This document shows positions 45,964 through 54,302 of a stretch of DNA of 64,000 nucleotides, one piece after another. Each line of letters starts with the position of its first letter. Positions within the stretch are counted from its first letter, which is position 1. Below the pieces are notes generated by a model. That model was not told the DNA's origin and did not search any database. It saw nothing but the letters and a program-made list of their open reading frames with translations. Origin of the DNA: Arenibacter nanhaiticus (GTDB lineage Bacteria; Bacteroidota; Bacteroidia; Flavobacteriales; Flavobacteriaceae); NCBI RefSeq assembly GCF_900141935.1, contig NZ_FQYX01000010.1, forward strand, positions 1 through 64,000. Reading direction: 5' to 3'. Both the position numbers and the translations under genes were made by a program.

Positions 45964-47298
45964 ATGGGTTTTAATAAAGAGAATATCTTAATTGTAGACG
46001 ATGATGTGAATATTTTAGAATTAATTCACAGGCATCTACAATCCCTTAATTATCATGCTTATAAGGCCGTATCGGTGAAAGAAGCCTTAGTTATTTTAAA
46101 GGACACCCGTATAGATTTATTGATAACCGATCTAAAAATGCCAGAGGTAGATGGCTTTCAGTTGGTAAAATATGTATCCGAGCATTATCCGTTATTGCCA
46201 AAACTTGTGGTTACTGGTTATCCATCAATAAATGATGCGCTTCATGTGATTAAGGCCGGAGTGTTGGATTATTTGGTGAAACCTTTTACAAAGGACGAAC
46301 TGAAGAATGCTGTACTAAATTCCTTTGCAGGGGCTACCAAGGCGAAAGAAAATGTCAAGATCCCCTCAAATTCTCCAAAAGAAAAGAAGCTCGCTTACGG
46401 AGAACTCATCGGACAATCTTCGGCAATAAAAAGGGTTACCGATATCATTGATCGAGTCAAGGACAACAAAGCCACGGTACTTATAATGGGTGAAAGTGGT
46501 ACAGGGAAGGAGCTAGTTGCACGTTCCGTACATTATATGGGGAAATACTCCAGAGCGCCTTTTATCGCGGTCAACTGCGGAGCTATTCCCGAAAACCTAT
46601 TAGAGGCCGAACTATTTGGGTACGCCAAAGGTGCTTTTACCGGGGCGAATGAAGATAGGAACGGATTTTTTCAAGCCGCTAATAAGGGAACTCTTTTTTT
46701 AGATGAAATAGGCAACGCCTCACTATCGGTACAATCTAAACTTTTACGGGTGCTGCAAGAAAAAGAAGTGACTAAGGTGGGCTCCCAAAAAGCCGAGAAA
46801 ATAGAGGTAAGGGTTATTGCAGCTACGAATAGCGACTTAAGTGCCCAAGTTAAAAAGGAGCTTTTTAGAGAAGATCTTTTTTATAGGTTGACAGTAGTGG
46901 AAATTGATGTTCCGCCTCTTAGGGATAGAAAATCCGACATACCTTTGTTGGTCGATAAATTCTTGCTCAAATACGGGGTAGAATATAAAGACCGAATGTT
47001 AGGGATTACTCCCGAGGCCATGGAGCTATTAAAAAGACACCATTGGCCTGGAAATATAAGGGAACTCGAAAATGTTATCCAAAGAGCCGTTATTATGTGC
47101 GACAAGCAAATTGGGGTAGCCGATTTGCCCGACAACCTTAAGTTTAAGATAGAATTTCCTGAAGAAAGGCTACTTCCATTAAGAGAGATCGAAAAAAAAT
47201 ATATTCTTAAAGTGCTCGAAGCTACCAATAACAATAAATCCCAAGCGGCGGAAATTCTGCAAATAGACCGCAAAACACTTCGACAAAAAATACAGTAG
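45964..47298 (+). CDS. Sigma-54-dependent response regulator (NtrC type)
   Basis: 444 aa. Receiver with acceptor D56 (LLITDLKMPEVDG); AAA+ domain with Walker A GESGTGKE (176-183) and the sigma-54-contact loop GAFTGA (223-228); C-terminal Fis-like helix-turn-helix (SQAAEILQIDRKTLRQKIQ). All elements for phosphorylation-gated sigma-54 activation are present. The in-frame frame runs further upstream into the kinase gene, but M at 45964 (MGFNKENILIVDDD) fits. Its own stop is followed 14 bp later by two tandem palindromes and a sigma-54 promoter, so it very probably controls the operon at 47483-49769. Confidence 0.95.
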   Translation: MGFNKENILIVDDDVNILELIHRHLQSLNYHAYKAVSVKEALVILKDTRIDLLITDLKMPEVDGFQLVKYVSEHYPLLPKLVVTGYPSINDALHVIKAGVLDYLVKPFTKDELKNAVLNSFAGATKAKENVKIPSNSPKEKKLAYGELIGQSSAIKRVTDIIDRVKDNKATVLIMGESGTGKELVARSVHYMGKYSRAPFIAVNCGAIPENLLEAELFGYAKGAFTGANEDRNGFFQAANKGTLFLDEIGNASLSVQSKLLRVLQEKEVTKVGSQKAEKIEVRVIAATNSDLSAQVKKELFREDLFYRLTVVEIDVPPLRDRKSDIPLLVDKFLLKYGVEYKDRMLGITPEAMELLKRHHWPGNIRELENVIQRAVIMCDKQIGVADLPDNLKFKIEFPEERLLPLREIEKKYILKVLEATNNNKSQAAEILQIDRKTLRQKIQ

Positions 47299-47312
47299 CT
47301 CTCATTGTTCAT

Positions 47313-47352
47313 TATGGGGAATTATCCCTCATATGGGGAAATACTCCCCATA
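47313..47352 (+). promoter_or_regulatory. Two tandem palindromic activator sites (UAS)
   Basis: Site 2 (47332-47352) is TATGGGGA-N5-TCCCCATA, perfect 8-bp arms. Site 1 (47313-47333) has the same left arm TATGGGGA and an imperfect right arm ending CATA. Centres are 19 bp apart, and the sites lie about 110-150 bp before the expected transcription start of the sigma-54 promoter at 47439, the usual range for enhancer-bound activators. A 17-nt identical stretch, ATATGGGGAAATACTCC, also occurs inside the activator gene at 46535-46551 without the right arm. Confidence 0.75.
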
Positions 47353-47438
47353 TAAGTGGTGGCTTGAAAGCGTCTTCTTTCCTTATAACTATCTGATAGT
47401 AAACATATTATGGTTTTAGTAGAATTGGTAAAACCTAA

Positions 47439-47455
47439 TTGGCACTGTAGTTGCC
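47439..47455 (+). promoter_or_regulatory. Sigma-54 (-24/-12) promoter
   Basis: TTGGCAC-N5-TTGCC at 47439-47455; the GG (47441-47442) and GC (47453-47454) dinucleotides have the required 10-bp spacing, a full match to the RpoN consensus. Transcription should start near 47466, 17 nt before the first gene. Confidence 0.88.
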
Positions 47456-47482
47456 TTTATGTTTGTACTAAAAAAAACTATT

Positions 47483-47650
47483 ATGAGGAATAGTACTAGT
47501 TTATGTATCAGTTGTGAGCATTTCGCGAATTGCGTTCTAACCACGAACAAAAATAATATTTGGTCCTGTAACGAATTTGAACCAGGAGACTCAAAGGTTT
47601 TGCCTACTAGCCATCCTTTTAAAATGAAAACAAATCTCAGAGTTTATTAA
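47483..47650 (+). CDS. Small four-cysteine protein, first gene of the sigma-54 operon
   Basis: 55 aa. CISCEHFANC and WSCNEFE give the pattern CxxC-x5-C-x11-C (C8, C11, C17, C29), which could bind zinc or an iron-sulfur cluster. No known family is recognised. An in-frame ATG at 47459 exists, but it lies before the predicted transcription start, so ATG 47483 is preferred. The stop is 10 bp before the dehydrogenase gene. The protein may sense redox state or metal, or serve as a protein adaptor; this is conjecture. Confidence 0.75.
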   Translation: MRNSTSLCISCEHFANCVLTTNKNNIWSCNEFEPGDSKVLPTSHPFKMKTNLRVY

Positions 47651-47660
47651 AAGCAAGAAT

Positions 47661-48944
47661 ATGATAACAAAATCAAAAAAAGAATTGAAGCAGGGCATGT
47701 TGGAAAACGTGATGAGTCAATTTAATCATGCTGCAGACATAGTAGATCTTAATCCTAATATTAGAAAAATATTAAGTATAACCAATAATGAACTGATCAT
47801 TCATTTTCCTGTAAAAATGGATAATGGCGATGTAGAAGTGTTCACGGGCTACCGTGTACAACACAACAACGCATTAGGTCCATATAAGGGAGGCTTGCGG
47901 TATCACCCTACGGTAGACATTGATGCGGCCAAGGCACTTGCTATGTGGATGACTTGGAAAACGTCGTTGGCCGGTTTGCCATACGGTGGGGCCAAAGGAG
48001 GAATTCAATTAGATCCGAGTAAATATTCTACTACGGAATTAGAAAGGATTACAAGAAGATTTACCTATGCGCTAGGAGATAATATTGGTCCTGAACACGA
48101 TATTCCGGCACCGGATGTAAATACGAACTCACAAACCATGGCATGGATCGTAGATACCTATATGTCTACTAAATCGCCTGCTGAGCGTTCTAAGAACCAG
48201 CACGTGGTCACGGGAAAACCATTGGGGTCCGGAGGTTCTGAAGGAAGAGACCGCGCTACAGGGTACGGGGTGTTCTTGAATATAAAGTTCTGGGCAGAAA
48301 AGAAAAAAATAGATTTAAAAAACAAACGATTCATCGTTCAGGGATTTGGGAATGTAGGTTTTTGGACTTCTTATTTTTTAGAGCTCGAGGGGGCAAAATT
48401 AGTAGGCGTACAGGATGCCTTTGGGACAATTGCCAATCAGGAAGGAATAGCAGTCGCTCAGTTAAACGATTATATGCAAGGGAATAAAGGAAGTATCGTA
48501 GATTTTCCTAATTCGGTTGCTTTACCAACGGAAGACTTTTTTGGATTGGATTGCGATATCTGTATTCCTGCCGCATTAGGAAACCAGATCACCGCTGAAA
48601 ATGCCGATAAAATAAAGGCGTTTTTAATAGCGGAAGGAGCCAATGGCCCAACAGATGTGGAAGCTGAGGAAATATTACTCAATAATGGAGTTGGAATAAT
48701 TCCGGATATCTTGTGTAATTCTGGAGGGGTGATCGGAAGTTATTTTGAATGGCTTCAAAACCGTAACGGGGAACTTTGGCAATTGGATGAAGTTTTGGCC
48801 AAACTGGACAAGAAAATGAAAGAAATTTTCGATAGGGTTTATGTAAAGGCAGAAGAAAGAAATGGAGATATGAGAACCTCGGCCTATGTTATTGCTATCG
48901 AAAGAATTGAAAAGGCCTATGTGCAAAGAGGGATATTTCCATAA
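47661..48944 (+). CDS. Glu/Leu/Phe/Val dehydrogenase (glutamate dehydrogenase-like)
   Basis: 427 aa. GPYKGGLRYHP, GLPYGGAKGGIQLDP (catalytic Lys) and PAPDVNTNSQTMAWIVDTY form the substrate domain; the Rossmann domain has QGFGNVGFW. The family reversibly deaminates amino acids with NAD(P). Length and motifs suit the NAD-dependent glutamate dehydrogenases, but leucine dehydrogenase activity is not excluded. As a sigma-54-regulated gene it links the operon to nitrogen or amino-acid catabolism. Confidence 0.93.
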   Translation: MITKSKKELKQGMLENVMSQFNHAADIVDLNPNIRKILSITNNELIIHFPVKMDNGDVEVFTGYRVQHNNALGPYKGGLRYHPTVDIDAAKALAMWMTWKTSLAGLPYGGAKGGIQLDPSKYSTTELERITRRFTYALGDNIGPEHDIPAPDVNTNSQTMAWIVDTYMSTKSPAERSKNQHVVTGKPLGSGGSEGRDRATGYGVFLNIKFWAEKKKIDLKNKRFIVQGFGNVGFWTSYFLELEGAKLVGVQDAFGTIANQEGIAVAQLNDYMQGNKGSIVDFPNSVALPTEDFFGLDCDICIPAALGNQITAENADKIKAFLIAEGANGPTDVEAEEILLNNGVGIIPDILCNSGGVIGSYFEWLQNRNGELWQLDEVLAKLDKKMKEIFDRVYVKAEERNGDMRTSAYVIAIERIEKAYVQRGIFP

Positions 48945-48967
48945 ATAATTTTAAACAATAGTGTATT

Positions 48968-49387
48968 ATGAAGTACGGACATTTGGTATTGGAAAAGAAA
49001 GAATTTGTTCTTTTAAAACGTTTAGTAAACGTTTCAGGGTTTTATACAGACAACACATATAAAAATTCTATTCAGAAATTAACTGATGAATTAAAGTCGG
49101 CAATCGTGTACAGTGAGGAAGAAATGCCCGAAGATGTAATTAGATTTAATTCGGCAGTAACTATTGAAGCTGCCAACGGTTGGTCTAAACAATTTCAGTT
49201 GGTGATTCCTTCAGAAGGAGATTTTAAAAACAATAAAATTTCTATACTCACTCCTATGGGTGCTGCAGTTATTGGCTATGCTAAAGGCGATGATATCATT
49301 TGGGAATTTAGAAATGGAGAACAGACTCTCAAGGTGACGGAAGTTGTGCAACAGCCAAGTTCTATTAATTCTGATATCTTAATGTAA
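48968..49387 (+). CDS. GreA/GreB C-terminal-domain (Rnk-like) protein
   Basis: 139 aa. The C-terminal FKBP-like domain of Gre factors is visible (FQLVIPSEGDFKNNKISILTPMGAAVIGYAKGDDIIWEF). The N-terminal part is a short helical region, too short for the Gre coiled coil with its catalytic acidic tip, so it resembles Rnk, which binds RNA polymerase without transcript cleavage activity. It lies 23 bp after the dehydrogenase gene. Confidence 0.82.
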   Translation: MKYGHLVLEKKEFVLLKRLVNVSGFYTDNTYKNSIQKLTDELKSAIVYSEEEMPEDVIRFNSAVTIEAANGWSKQFQLVIPSEGDFKNNKISILTPMGAAVIGYAKGDDIIWEFRNGEQTLKVTEVVQQPSSINSDILM

Positions 49388-49391
49388 AACT

Positions 49392-49769
49392 ATGAATGTA
49401 TTTTATGAACATGATTCCGATGATAGACTAATAGCAAAAAAAGATGCCCTGGAATTAAATAACTGGATTAATCATTTGGTCCATACCGGGGAGGAGGTTT
49501 TGATTTTAAAAGACATTGTATCTAAATTTAAAGACCAGAATGATTTAAAAGAAAGGCTGCAAGATATTGCCCTGGAAAATAAATTACGTCTCGGTGTTTT
49601 TTTTAGATATAAAAACTCGCTAATCAACGTGCACGAATGTGAAGATATGGAATGTGATATTTATTATTTGAACAAGCACGAGGAATATCGAAATATATAT
49701 GAGACCTTTTACGAGTCCCTAAGACCACTAAAAGAAGAAGTGTATAACCTTATATTAAAAAACATATAA
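49392..49769 (+). CDS. Unknown protein at the end of the sigma-54 operon
   Basis: 125 aa, acidic, no signal peptide or membrane segment. Mostly helical; two cysteines lie in HECEDMECDIYY (about 77-84). I do not recognise the family. It begins 4 bp after the Gre-like gene and ends before the terminator, so it is very probably translated as part of this operon. Confidence 0.75.
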   Translation: MNVFYEHDSDDRLIAKKDALELNNWINHLVHTGEEVLILKDIVSKFKDQNDLKERLQDIALENKLRLGVFFRYKNSLINVHECEDMECDIYYLNKHEEYRNIYETFYESLRPLKEEVYNLILKNI

Positions 49770-49832
49770 GTAAAAATTATTTTAGCAGCCAGTTTGTTGG
49801 TTTTAATATTAGAGTTTTATGGCTGTTAATAA

Positions 49833-49867
49833 TTCAAGGGAAAGCGTTGCTTTCCCTTGAAATTTTT
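49833..49867 (+). terminator. Rho-independent terminator of the sigma-54 operon
   Basis: 13-bp perfect arms TTCAAGGGAAAGC / GCTTTCCCTTGAA with GTT loop, then ATTTTT. Between it and the next gene is a TACTTTTG box (50024-50031), the likely -7 element of the lipocalin gene; I find no -33 box at the proper distance. Confidence 0.92.
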
Positions 49868-50077
49868 CAGATGGTTTCTGTCTAAAATCTCCTTTCCTTC
49901 ACTTTTTGGGATGTTTTTACAATCTAATGTCCTTATTTTTAATAACTTCCATTTCTTTAAGGAGGCTAAGGGGTATAGCTTGTTTGTTGTTGAAAATTAA
50001 CGCAATATTAACAAGTGGTTGGATACTTTTGCTAGTCTTACAACGTATAACAAGTAGCAATTATTAATACAAAAATT

Positions 50078-50563
50078 ATGAATGTAAAAAAGCCCTTTTT
50101 TGCGCTTTTAGTAATGGGTTCCTTATTAGTGTCTTGTTCGGTTTCCAAAGTAGCCCGGATGGACAGAAAAGTTATAGAGGGGAACTGGACTCTGAACAAT
50201 GTTTCTTATGAAGGAAAGAGCGGAAATTTTAAATCTGTACTTTTTAACGATGCTAATGCCAATTGTTTTATTGGGAGTCATTGGTTTTTTAGAAACAATA
50301 ACAGTACAGGGAGTTATTGGTTGATGGATGGGTCGGATTGTACCGGTGGTGATCGCTTCATTCGTTGGTCGGTAGTAGATCGGGGAGGTCTTGCCAATCA
50401 GTTGCAATTTAAGTTTATAGATGAGAAGTATAAAGATATTTCTGGAGGGGTAGGGTATCGGTTAGATATCGCTTCCTTAACGGAAGAACAAATGACCTTA
50501 AAGTCAAAAGTATCTGTAGACGGAGAACCTATAACCATTGTATATAAATTTTCAAAAGAATAA
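50078..50563 (+). CDS. Lipocalin-like lipoprotein
   Basis: 161 aa, lipobox LLVSCSVSK (Cys about residue 20), then an antiparallel strand pattern (EGNWTLNNVSYEG, SHWFFRNNNSTGSYWL, MTLKSKVSVDG) typical of the lipocalin-like families. Followed 10 bp later by the OmpA-type gene, so the two form an operon at the cell envelope. Confidence 0.82.
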   Translation: MNVKKPFFALLVMGSLLVSCSVSKVARMDRKVIEGNWTLNNVSYEGKSGNFKSVLFNDANANCFIGSHWFFRNNNSTGSYWLMDGSDCTGGDRFIRWSVVDRGGLANQLQFKFIDEKYKDISGGVGYRLDIASLTEEQMTLKSKVSVDGEPITIVYKFSKE

Positions 50564-50573
50564 CATCAATAGC

Positions 50574-51269
50574 ATGAAAAAATTAATAGTATGTAGTTTG
50601 TCGGCCATTATTATTTTGGCTTCTTTCAGTAGTTGTACTGCTGTAAAAAACACCAACAAAAAGCAAAGAGGTGCTGCCGTCGGTGCCGCTGGTGGTGCCG
50701 TCATTGGAGGGGTGATTGGCAATAATGTAGGCAATAAAAAAAATACAGCCCTTGGTGCCATTATCGGTGCCGTTGTAGGGGGTGTTGCCGGTGGTTATAT
50801 CGGAGATAGAATGGATCGTCAGGCCGAGCGTATCGAGGAGGAAATTCCAGGAGCAGAGGTAACCCGTGTTGGAGAAGGGATAAATGTAACCTTTAATGAA
50901 GATGCCGGAGTGTATTTCGATACCAATAAAGCGACCGTAAAAGGCACTTCAGCGACCACTTTGGACAGATTGATAGGTATCTTAAAAGAATACCCAGATA
51001 CCAATATTTTGGTAGAAGGACATACCGATAGTGCAGGAGCCGAGGAGTATAACTACAACTTGTCTAGACAACGCGCCCAATCCGTCACTAATTATTTGGT
51101 TTCTAAGGGAATTTCGAGTGGTAGACTTACCACAAACTGGTATGGAGAAACTCAGCCAAAGGCAGATAATGGTACGGCAGCAGGGAAGGCTAAGAATAGA
51201 AGGGTAGAATTGGTAATCGTGGCCAATGAAAAATTAAAACAAGAAGCTTTAGGCAAGGCAAAACAATAG
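50574..51269 (+). CDS. OmpA-family lipoprotein with glycine zipper
   Basis: 231 aa. Lipoprotein signal (ILASFSSCTAVKN), glycine-zipper region (about 40-80, GGAVIGGVIGNNVGN and GAVVGGVAGGYIGD), then the OmpA peptidoglycan-binding domain (about 105-215, GVYFDTNKATVKGTS, LVEGHTDSAGAEEYNYNLSRQRAQSV, KNRRVELVI). It should tether the outer membrane to peptidoglycan. The start is ATG 50574; the frame's upstream extension overlaps the lipocalin gene. Confidence 0.93.
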   Translation: MKKLIVCSLSAIIILASFSSCTAVKNTNKKQRGAAVGAAGGAVIGGVIGNNVGNKKNTALGAIIGAVVGGVAGGYIGDRMDRQAERIEEEIPGAEVTRVGEGINVTFNEDAGVYFDTNKATVKGTSATTLDRLIGILKEYPDTNILVEGHTDSAGAEEYNYNLSRQRAQSVTNYLVSKGISSGRLTTNWYGETQPKADNGTAAGKAKNRRVELVIVANEKLKQEALGKAKQ

Positions 51270-51287
51270 AAATTTATTTTTTTATAG

Positions 51288-51320
51288 AAAAACCCGACGA
51301 ATTTCGTCGGGTTTTTTGTT
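51288..51320 (+). terminator. Rho-independent terminator between the OmpA gene and the polyketide cluster
   Basis: AAAAACCCGACGA / TCGTCGGGTTTTT with an ATT loop. It ends 8-10 bp before the first gene of the biosynthetic cluster, which therefore has very little room for its own promoter. Confidence 0.92.
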
Positions 51321-51327
51321 TTAAAAT

Positions 51328-52464
51328 ATGTACCTTTCTTATGTGATCTTATTTGACGTACTCGTTGTGGGAGGTGGATTGGCTGGATTGACCTCGGCCC
51401 TTGATTTACAAAAAAAGGGATATAGTGTTTTGGTGTTTGAGAAACTAGCCTATCCACATCATAAGGTATGTGGCGAGTACGTGTCTATGGAAGCTGTTCC
51501 TTACCTAGACTATTTAGGGATTTCCCTGCTTGATGCCGTTTCAATAAACAAAATGGTGTTAAGCACTTTAAAAGGACGGACATTACAGGCAGACCTTGCT
51601 ATGGGGGGTGTGGGGATAAGTCGCTACACCCTAGATAACAGATTATATCTTAAAGCTAGGGAAGTTGGAGTGATGTTTGTTTTCGAAAGTGTTGTTTCCG
51701 TAATTTTTCAAAGGGAGACTTTTATAATAAAGACCGAAAAAGGAACAGTCTATCATGCTAAAGTAGCCATTGGAGCTTATGGAAAAAGAAGTGCTCTGGA
51801 CAAGCAGTTGCAACGTGGTTTTAAAGGGGAGAAATCGCCTTGGCTTGCGGTGAAGGCTCATTATAAATTAGATGGTTTTCCAGATGATACAGTGGCCCTG
51901 CACAATTTTAGGGGAGGGTATGGCGGATTGTCAAAAACAGAGTCTGGCGCGGTTAATTTTTGTTATTTGGTTTCTTATGAAAGTTTTAAAGAAGTGAAAA
52001 GTATAGCTCATTTTAATAAGAATGTGGTTTCTAAGAACCCTTTTTTAGGGCAGTTTTTAGAAGAGGCTCAACAGTTATTTCCAGCCCCGGAAACTATTGG
52101 GCAAGTGGGCTTTGAAAAGAAAAGTGCCGTAGAGAATCATATAATTATGTGCGGAGATACGGCTGGCTTAATACACCCACTTTGTGGAAATGGCATGGCT
52201 ATGGCGATTCATAGCGCTAAAATCGCTGCAGAAACAATAGATTGTTTTTTTAGGGAAATGGCCTATAGCCGAAATCAGATGGAAAAGGACTATACGAAAC
52301 AATGGAGAAAAACCTTTGGCAGAAGATTATGGTTGGGAAGGAATTTACAATCTTTATTACTACATGAAAAATCCTTAGAGGTCGTTGTTCAGTTAGCATC
52401 GAAATCGCCTTCTTTGATAAAATCACTTATTAGTAATACCCATGGTAAAACAATTCGATTTTGA
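51328..52464 (+). CDS. FAD-dependent oxidoreductase (monooxygenase/geranylgeranyl reductase-like), cluster gene 1
   Basis: 378 aa. FAD-binding GGGLAGL close to the N-terminus, EK at the end of the second strand, KVCGEYVS in the family-specific place and a C-terminal FAD motif MCGDTAGLIHPLCGNGMAMA. It belongs to the class that includes aromatic hydroxylases and geranylgeranyl reductases. Next to a type III PKS and a methyltransferase it parallels SrsC, which hydroxylates alkylresorcinols to quinols in Streptomyces. The start is uncertain: ATG 51328 or GTG 51343. The last base of the stop codon is the first base of the next gene's ATG. Confidence 0.88.
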   Translation: MYLSYVILFDVLVVGGGLAGLTSALDLQKKGYSVLVFEKLAYPHHKVCGEYVSMEAVPYLDYLGISLLDAVSINKMVLSTLKGRTLQADLAMGGVGISRYTLDNRLYLKAREVGVMFVFESVVSVIFQRETFIIKTEKGTVYHAKVAIGAYGKRSALDKQLQRGFKGEKSPWLAVKAHYKLDGFPDDTVALHNFRGGYGGLSKTESGAVNFCYLVSYESFKEVKSIAHFNKNVVSKNPFLGQFLEEAQQLFPAPETIGQVGFEKKSAVENHIIMCGDTAGLIHPLCGNGMAMAIHSAKIAAETIDCFFREMAYSRNQMEKDYTKQWRKTFGRRLWLGRNLQSLLLHEKSLEVVVQLASKSPSLIKSLISNTHGKTIRF

Positions 52465-53183
52465 TGAATTTTAATACCCGAAGCTCGGAAATAGAAAGGA
52501 TGGACAATCTATCGGTAGATCTTGTCTCATTGCAAGAAATATTGTTCGATATAAATCGGGTTAATTCCCTTCTTAACGGATATTCGATCACTCTTAAAGC
52601 GATAAAAAAAATCATCCAGGAAAATCCGAAAAACAGTTATACCATTATAGATATGGGGTGTGGAGATGGTACTATGTTAAGGAAAGTGGTCCGGTATTTT
52701 AAAAATGAGCCTTTTAAATTAAATTTAATAGGGATCGATCTTAGTGAAAAAGGTATTGAAATAGCCAAAGCTATGTCGACAAGTTTTTCTAATATTAGCT
52801 ATCAAAATAGGGATATCTTAAGTTTGGAGGCTCATGAAATTGATTGTGATATTATACTCTCGACCCTTACCATGCATCATTTTAGTTCCCAAGAAATACC
52901 CTTGTTTCTAGATCAATTCGTTAAAATAGCCCGTTTAGGAGTGATTATCAATGATCTGCAAAGAAGTAGGTTGGCCTATGGGTTATTTTGGGGCTTTAGT
53001 GTGATGTTTGTTAAAACCAAGGTTGGAAAGTCCGATGGTTTGGTTTCCATAAAAAGAGGCTTTGTGTTAAAGGATTTAGTGGCTTTTTCGCAAAATATTC
53101 CAGATGTCCAGCATACCATAAAGTGGAAGTGGGCGTTTCGTTATCTATGGGTCTTACGGACAAAAACAGCTAAAAATGTATGA
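52464..53183 (+). CDS. SAM-dependent methyltransferase, cluster gene 2
   Basis: 239 aa. Motif I DMGCGDGTMLRKVV and the acidic residue after IGIDLSE mark a class I fold; later LSTLTMHHFSSQEI. No signal peptide. The ATG overlaps the upstream stop codon by one base (TGATG), and its TGA overlaps the ATG of the polyketide synthase gene (ATGA). This coupling shows the enzymes are made in parallel. Likely O- or C-methylation of the polyketide, as by SrsB; position unknown. Confidence 0.9.
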   Translation: MNFNTRSSEIERMDNLSVDLVSLQEILFDINRVNSLLNGYSITLKAIKKIIQENPKNSYTIIDMGCGDGTMLRKVVRYFKNEPFKLNLIGIDLSEKGIEIAKAMSTSFSNISYQNRDILSLEAHEIDCDIILSTLTMHHFSSQEIPLFLDQFVKIARLGVIINDLQRSRLAYGLFWGFSVMFVKTKVGKSDGLVSIKRGFVLKDLVAFSQNIPDVQHTIKWKWAFRYLWVLRTKTAKNV

Positions 53184-54235
53184 ATAAGGTAAAAATTGTC
53201 ACGGTAACAAAGGAATTGCCCACCTATAGTAAGGATACTAAAGATATTCTACCGCTGGTAAAATGGTGGCTAAGGGATCAGGACGGACGATTTCAACGGA
53301 AGGTTCTAAAAATATTTGAAGGTGCTGCGGTAGACAAACGCTATAGTATAATGGCGCCGGAAGAGGTATTTAAGGCGACATCTTTTCAAGAGAAAAATGA
53401 TATTTATAGTCGTGAAGTCCGTAAACTAGGGAAAAAAGTCTTAGAAAAAGCACTTTATAAAAGCGATTGGTCGGCAAAAAGTTTAGATTTTATTATTACG
53501 GTCAGTTGTACGGGGATAATGATCCCATCTCTTGATGCTTATCTAATTGATGATTTAGGGATGCGCCAGGAAGTGGTTCGTTTGCCTGTTACTGAAATGG
53601 GGTGTGCAGCAGGTGTTTCGGGGCTTATCTATGCCTATAATTTTCTAAAATCCAACCCGGGTAAAAGAGCCGCTATTGTGGCAGTCGAAAGTCCAACCGC
53701 TACCTTTCAGTTAAATGATTATTCCATGGCAAATATGGTCAGTGCTGCTATATTTGGCGATGGGGCGGCCTGTGTTTTATTATCCTCTGAGGTAGAGGCT
53801 AGTGGCCCTAGAATAGTTGGGGGCGAAATGTATCACTTCGAGAATACGACGCAATTAATGGGTTTTGATCTGGCTAATACAGGGTTGAAAATGATCTTGG
53901 ATCCGGCGGTACCCGAAACCATATCCGAACATTTTCCAGCAATTATACATCCTTTTTTAAAAAAATATGGCAGTGAAATTGACAAGGTCAATCATTTGAT
54001 TTTTCACCCAGGAGGAAAAAAAATTGTACAAACCGTAGAAGAATTATTTGGGAAACTAGGTAAAAATATTGATGAGACCAGAGAAACCCTTCGTCTCTTT
54101 GGAAATATGAGCAGCGCAACCGTTCTTTATGTTTTGGAGCGTTATTTGGAAAAGGATATTTCGGTGGGCGAGCAAGGGCTGGTGTTGAGTTTTGGACCGG
54201 GGTTTTCGGCACAGCGGGTGTTGTTGGAGTGGTAG
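53180..54235 (+). CDS. Type III polyketide synthase (chalcone/alkylresorcinol synthase-like)
   Basis: 351 aa, a normal length. The catalytic triad is complete: C142 in EMGCAAG, H276 in LIFHPGGKK, N309 in LFGNMSS. The active site and the C-terminal GFGPG-like loop (LSFGPGFSAQ) are conserved. Such enzymes extend a CoA or ACP starter with malonyl-CoA and cyclise the product to a resorcinol, pyrone or phloroglucinol. Starter size cannot be read directly, but the downstream ketosynthase, dehydratase and ACP point to a fatty-acyl starter made in the same cluster. Confidence 0.95.
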   Translation: MNKVKIVTVTKELPTYSKDTKDILPLVKWWLRDQDGRFQRKVLKIFEGAAVDKRYSIMAPEEVFKATSFQEKNDIYSREVRKLGKKVLEKALYKSDWSAKSLDFIITVSCTGIMIPSLDAYLIDDLGMRQEVVRLPVTEMGCAAGVSGLIYAYNFLKSNPGKRAAIVAVESPTATFQLNDYSMANMVSAAIFGDGAACVLLSSEVEASGPRIVGGEMYHFENTTQLMGFDLANTGLKMILDPAVPETISEHFPAIIHPFLKKYGSEIDKVNHLIFHPGGKKIVQTVEELFGKLGKNIDETRETLRLFGNMSSATVLYVLERYLEKDISVGEQGLVLSFGPGFSAQRVLLEW

Positions 54236-54302
54236 GAATGTCATAGGAAGATAATTTCCACCATTAGGAAAGCACGCTTTAAAGGAATAATTAGTATGAT
54301 GC

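Noticed and set aside
49833-49867. Operator reading of the long inverted repeat after the sigma-54 operon
   Set aside because: A 3-nt loop and T-run make it a plain terminator.
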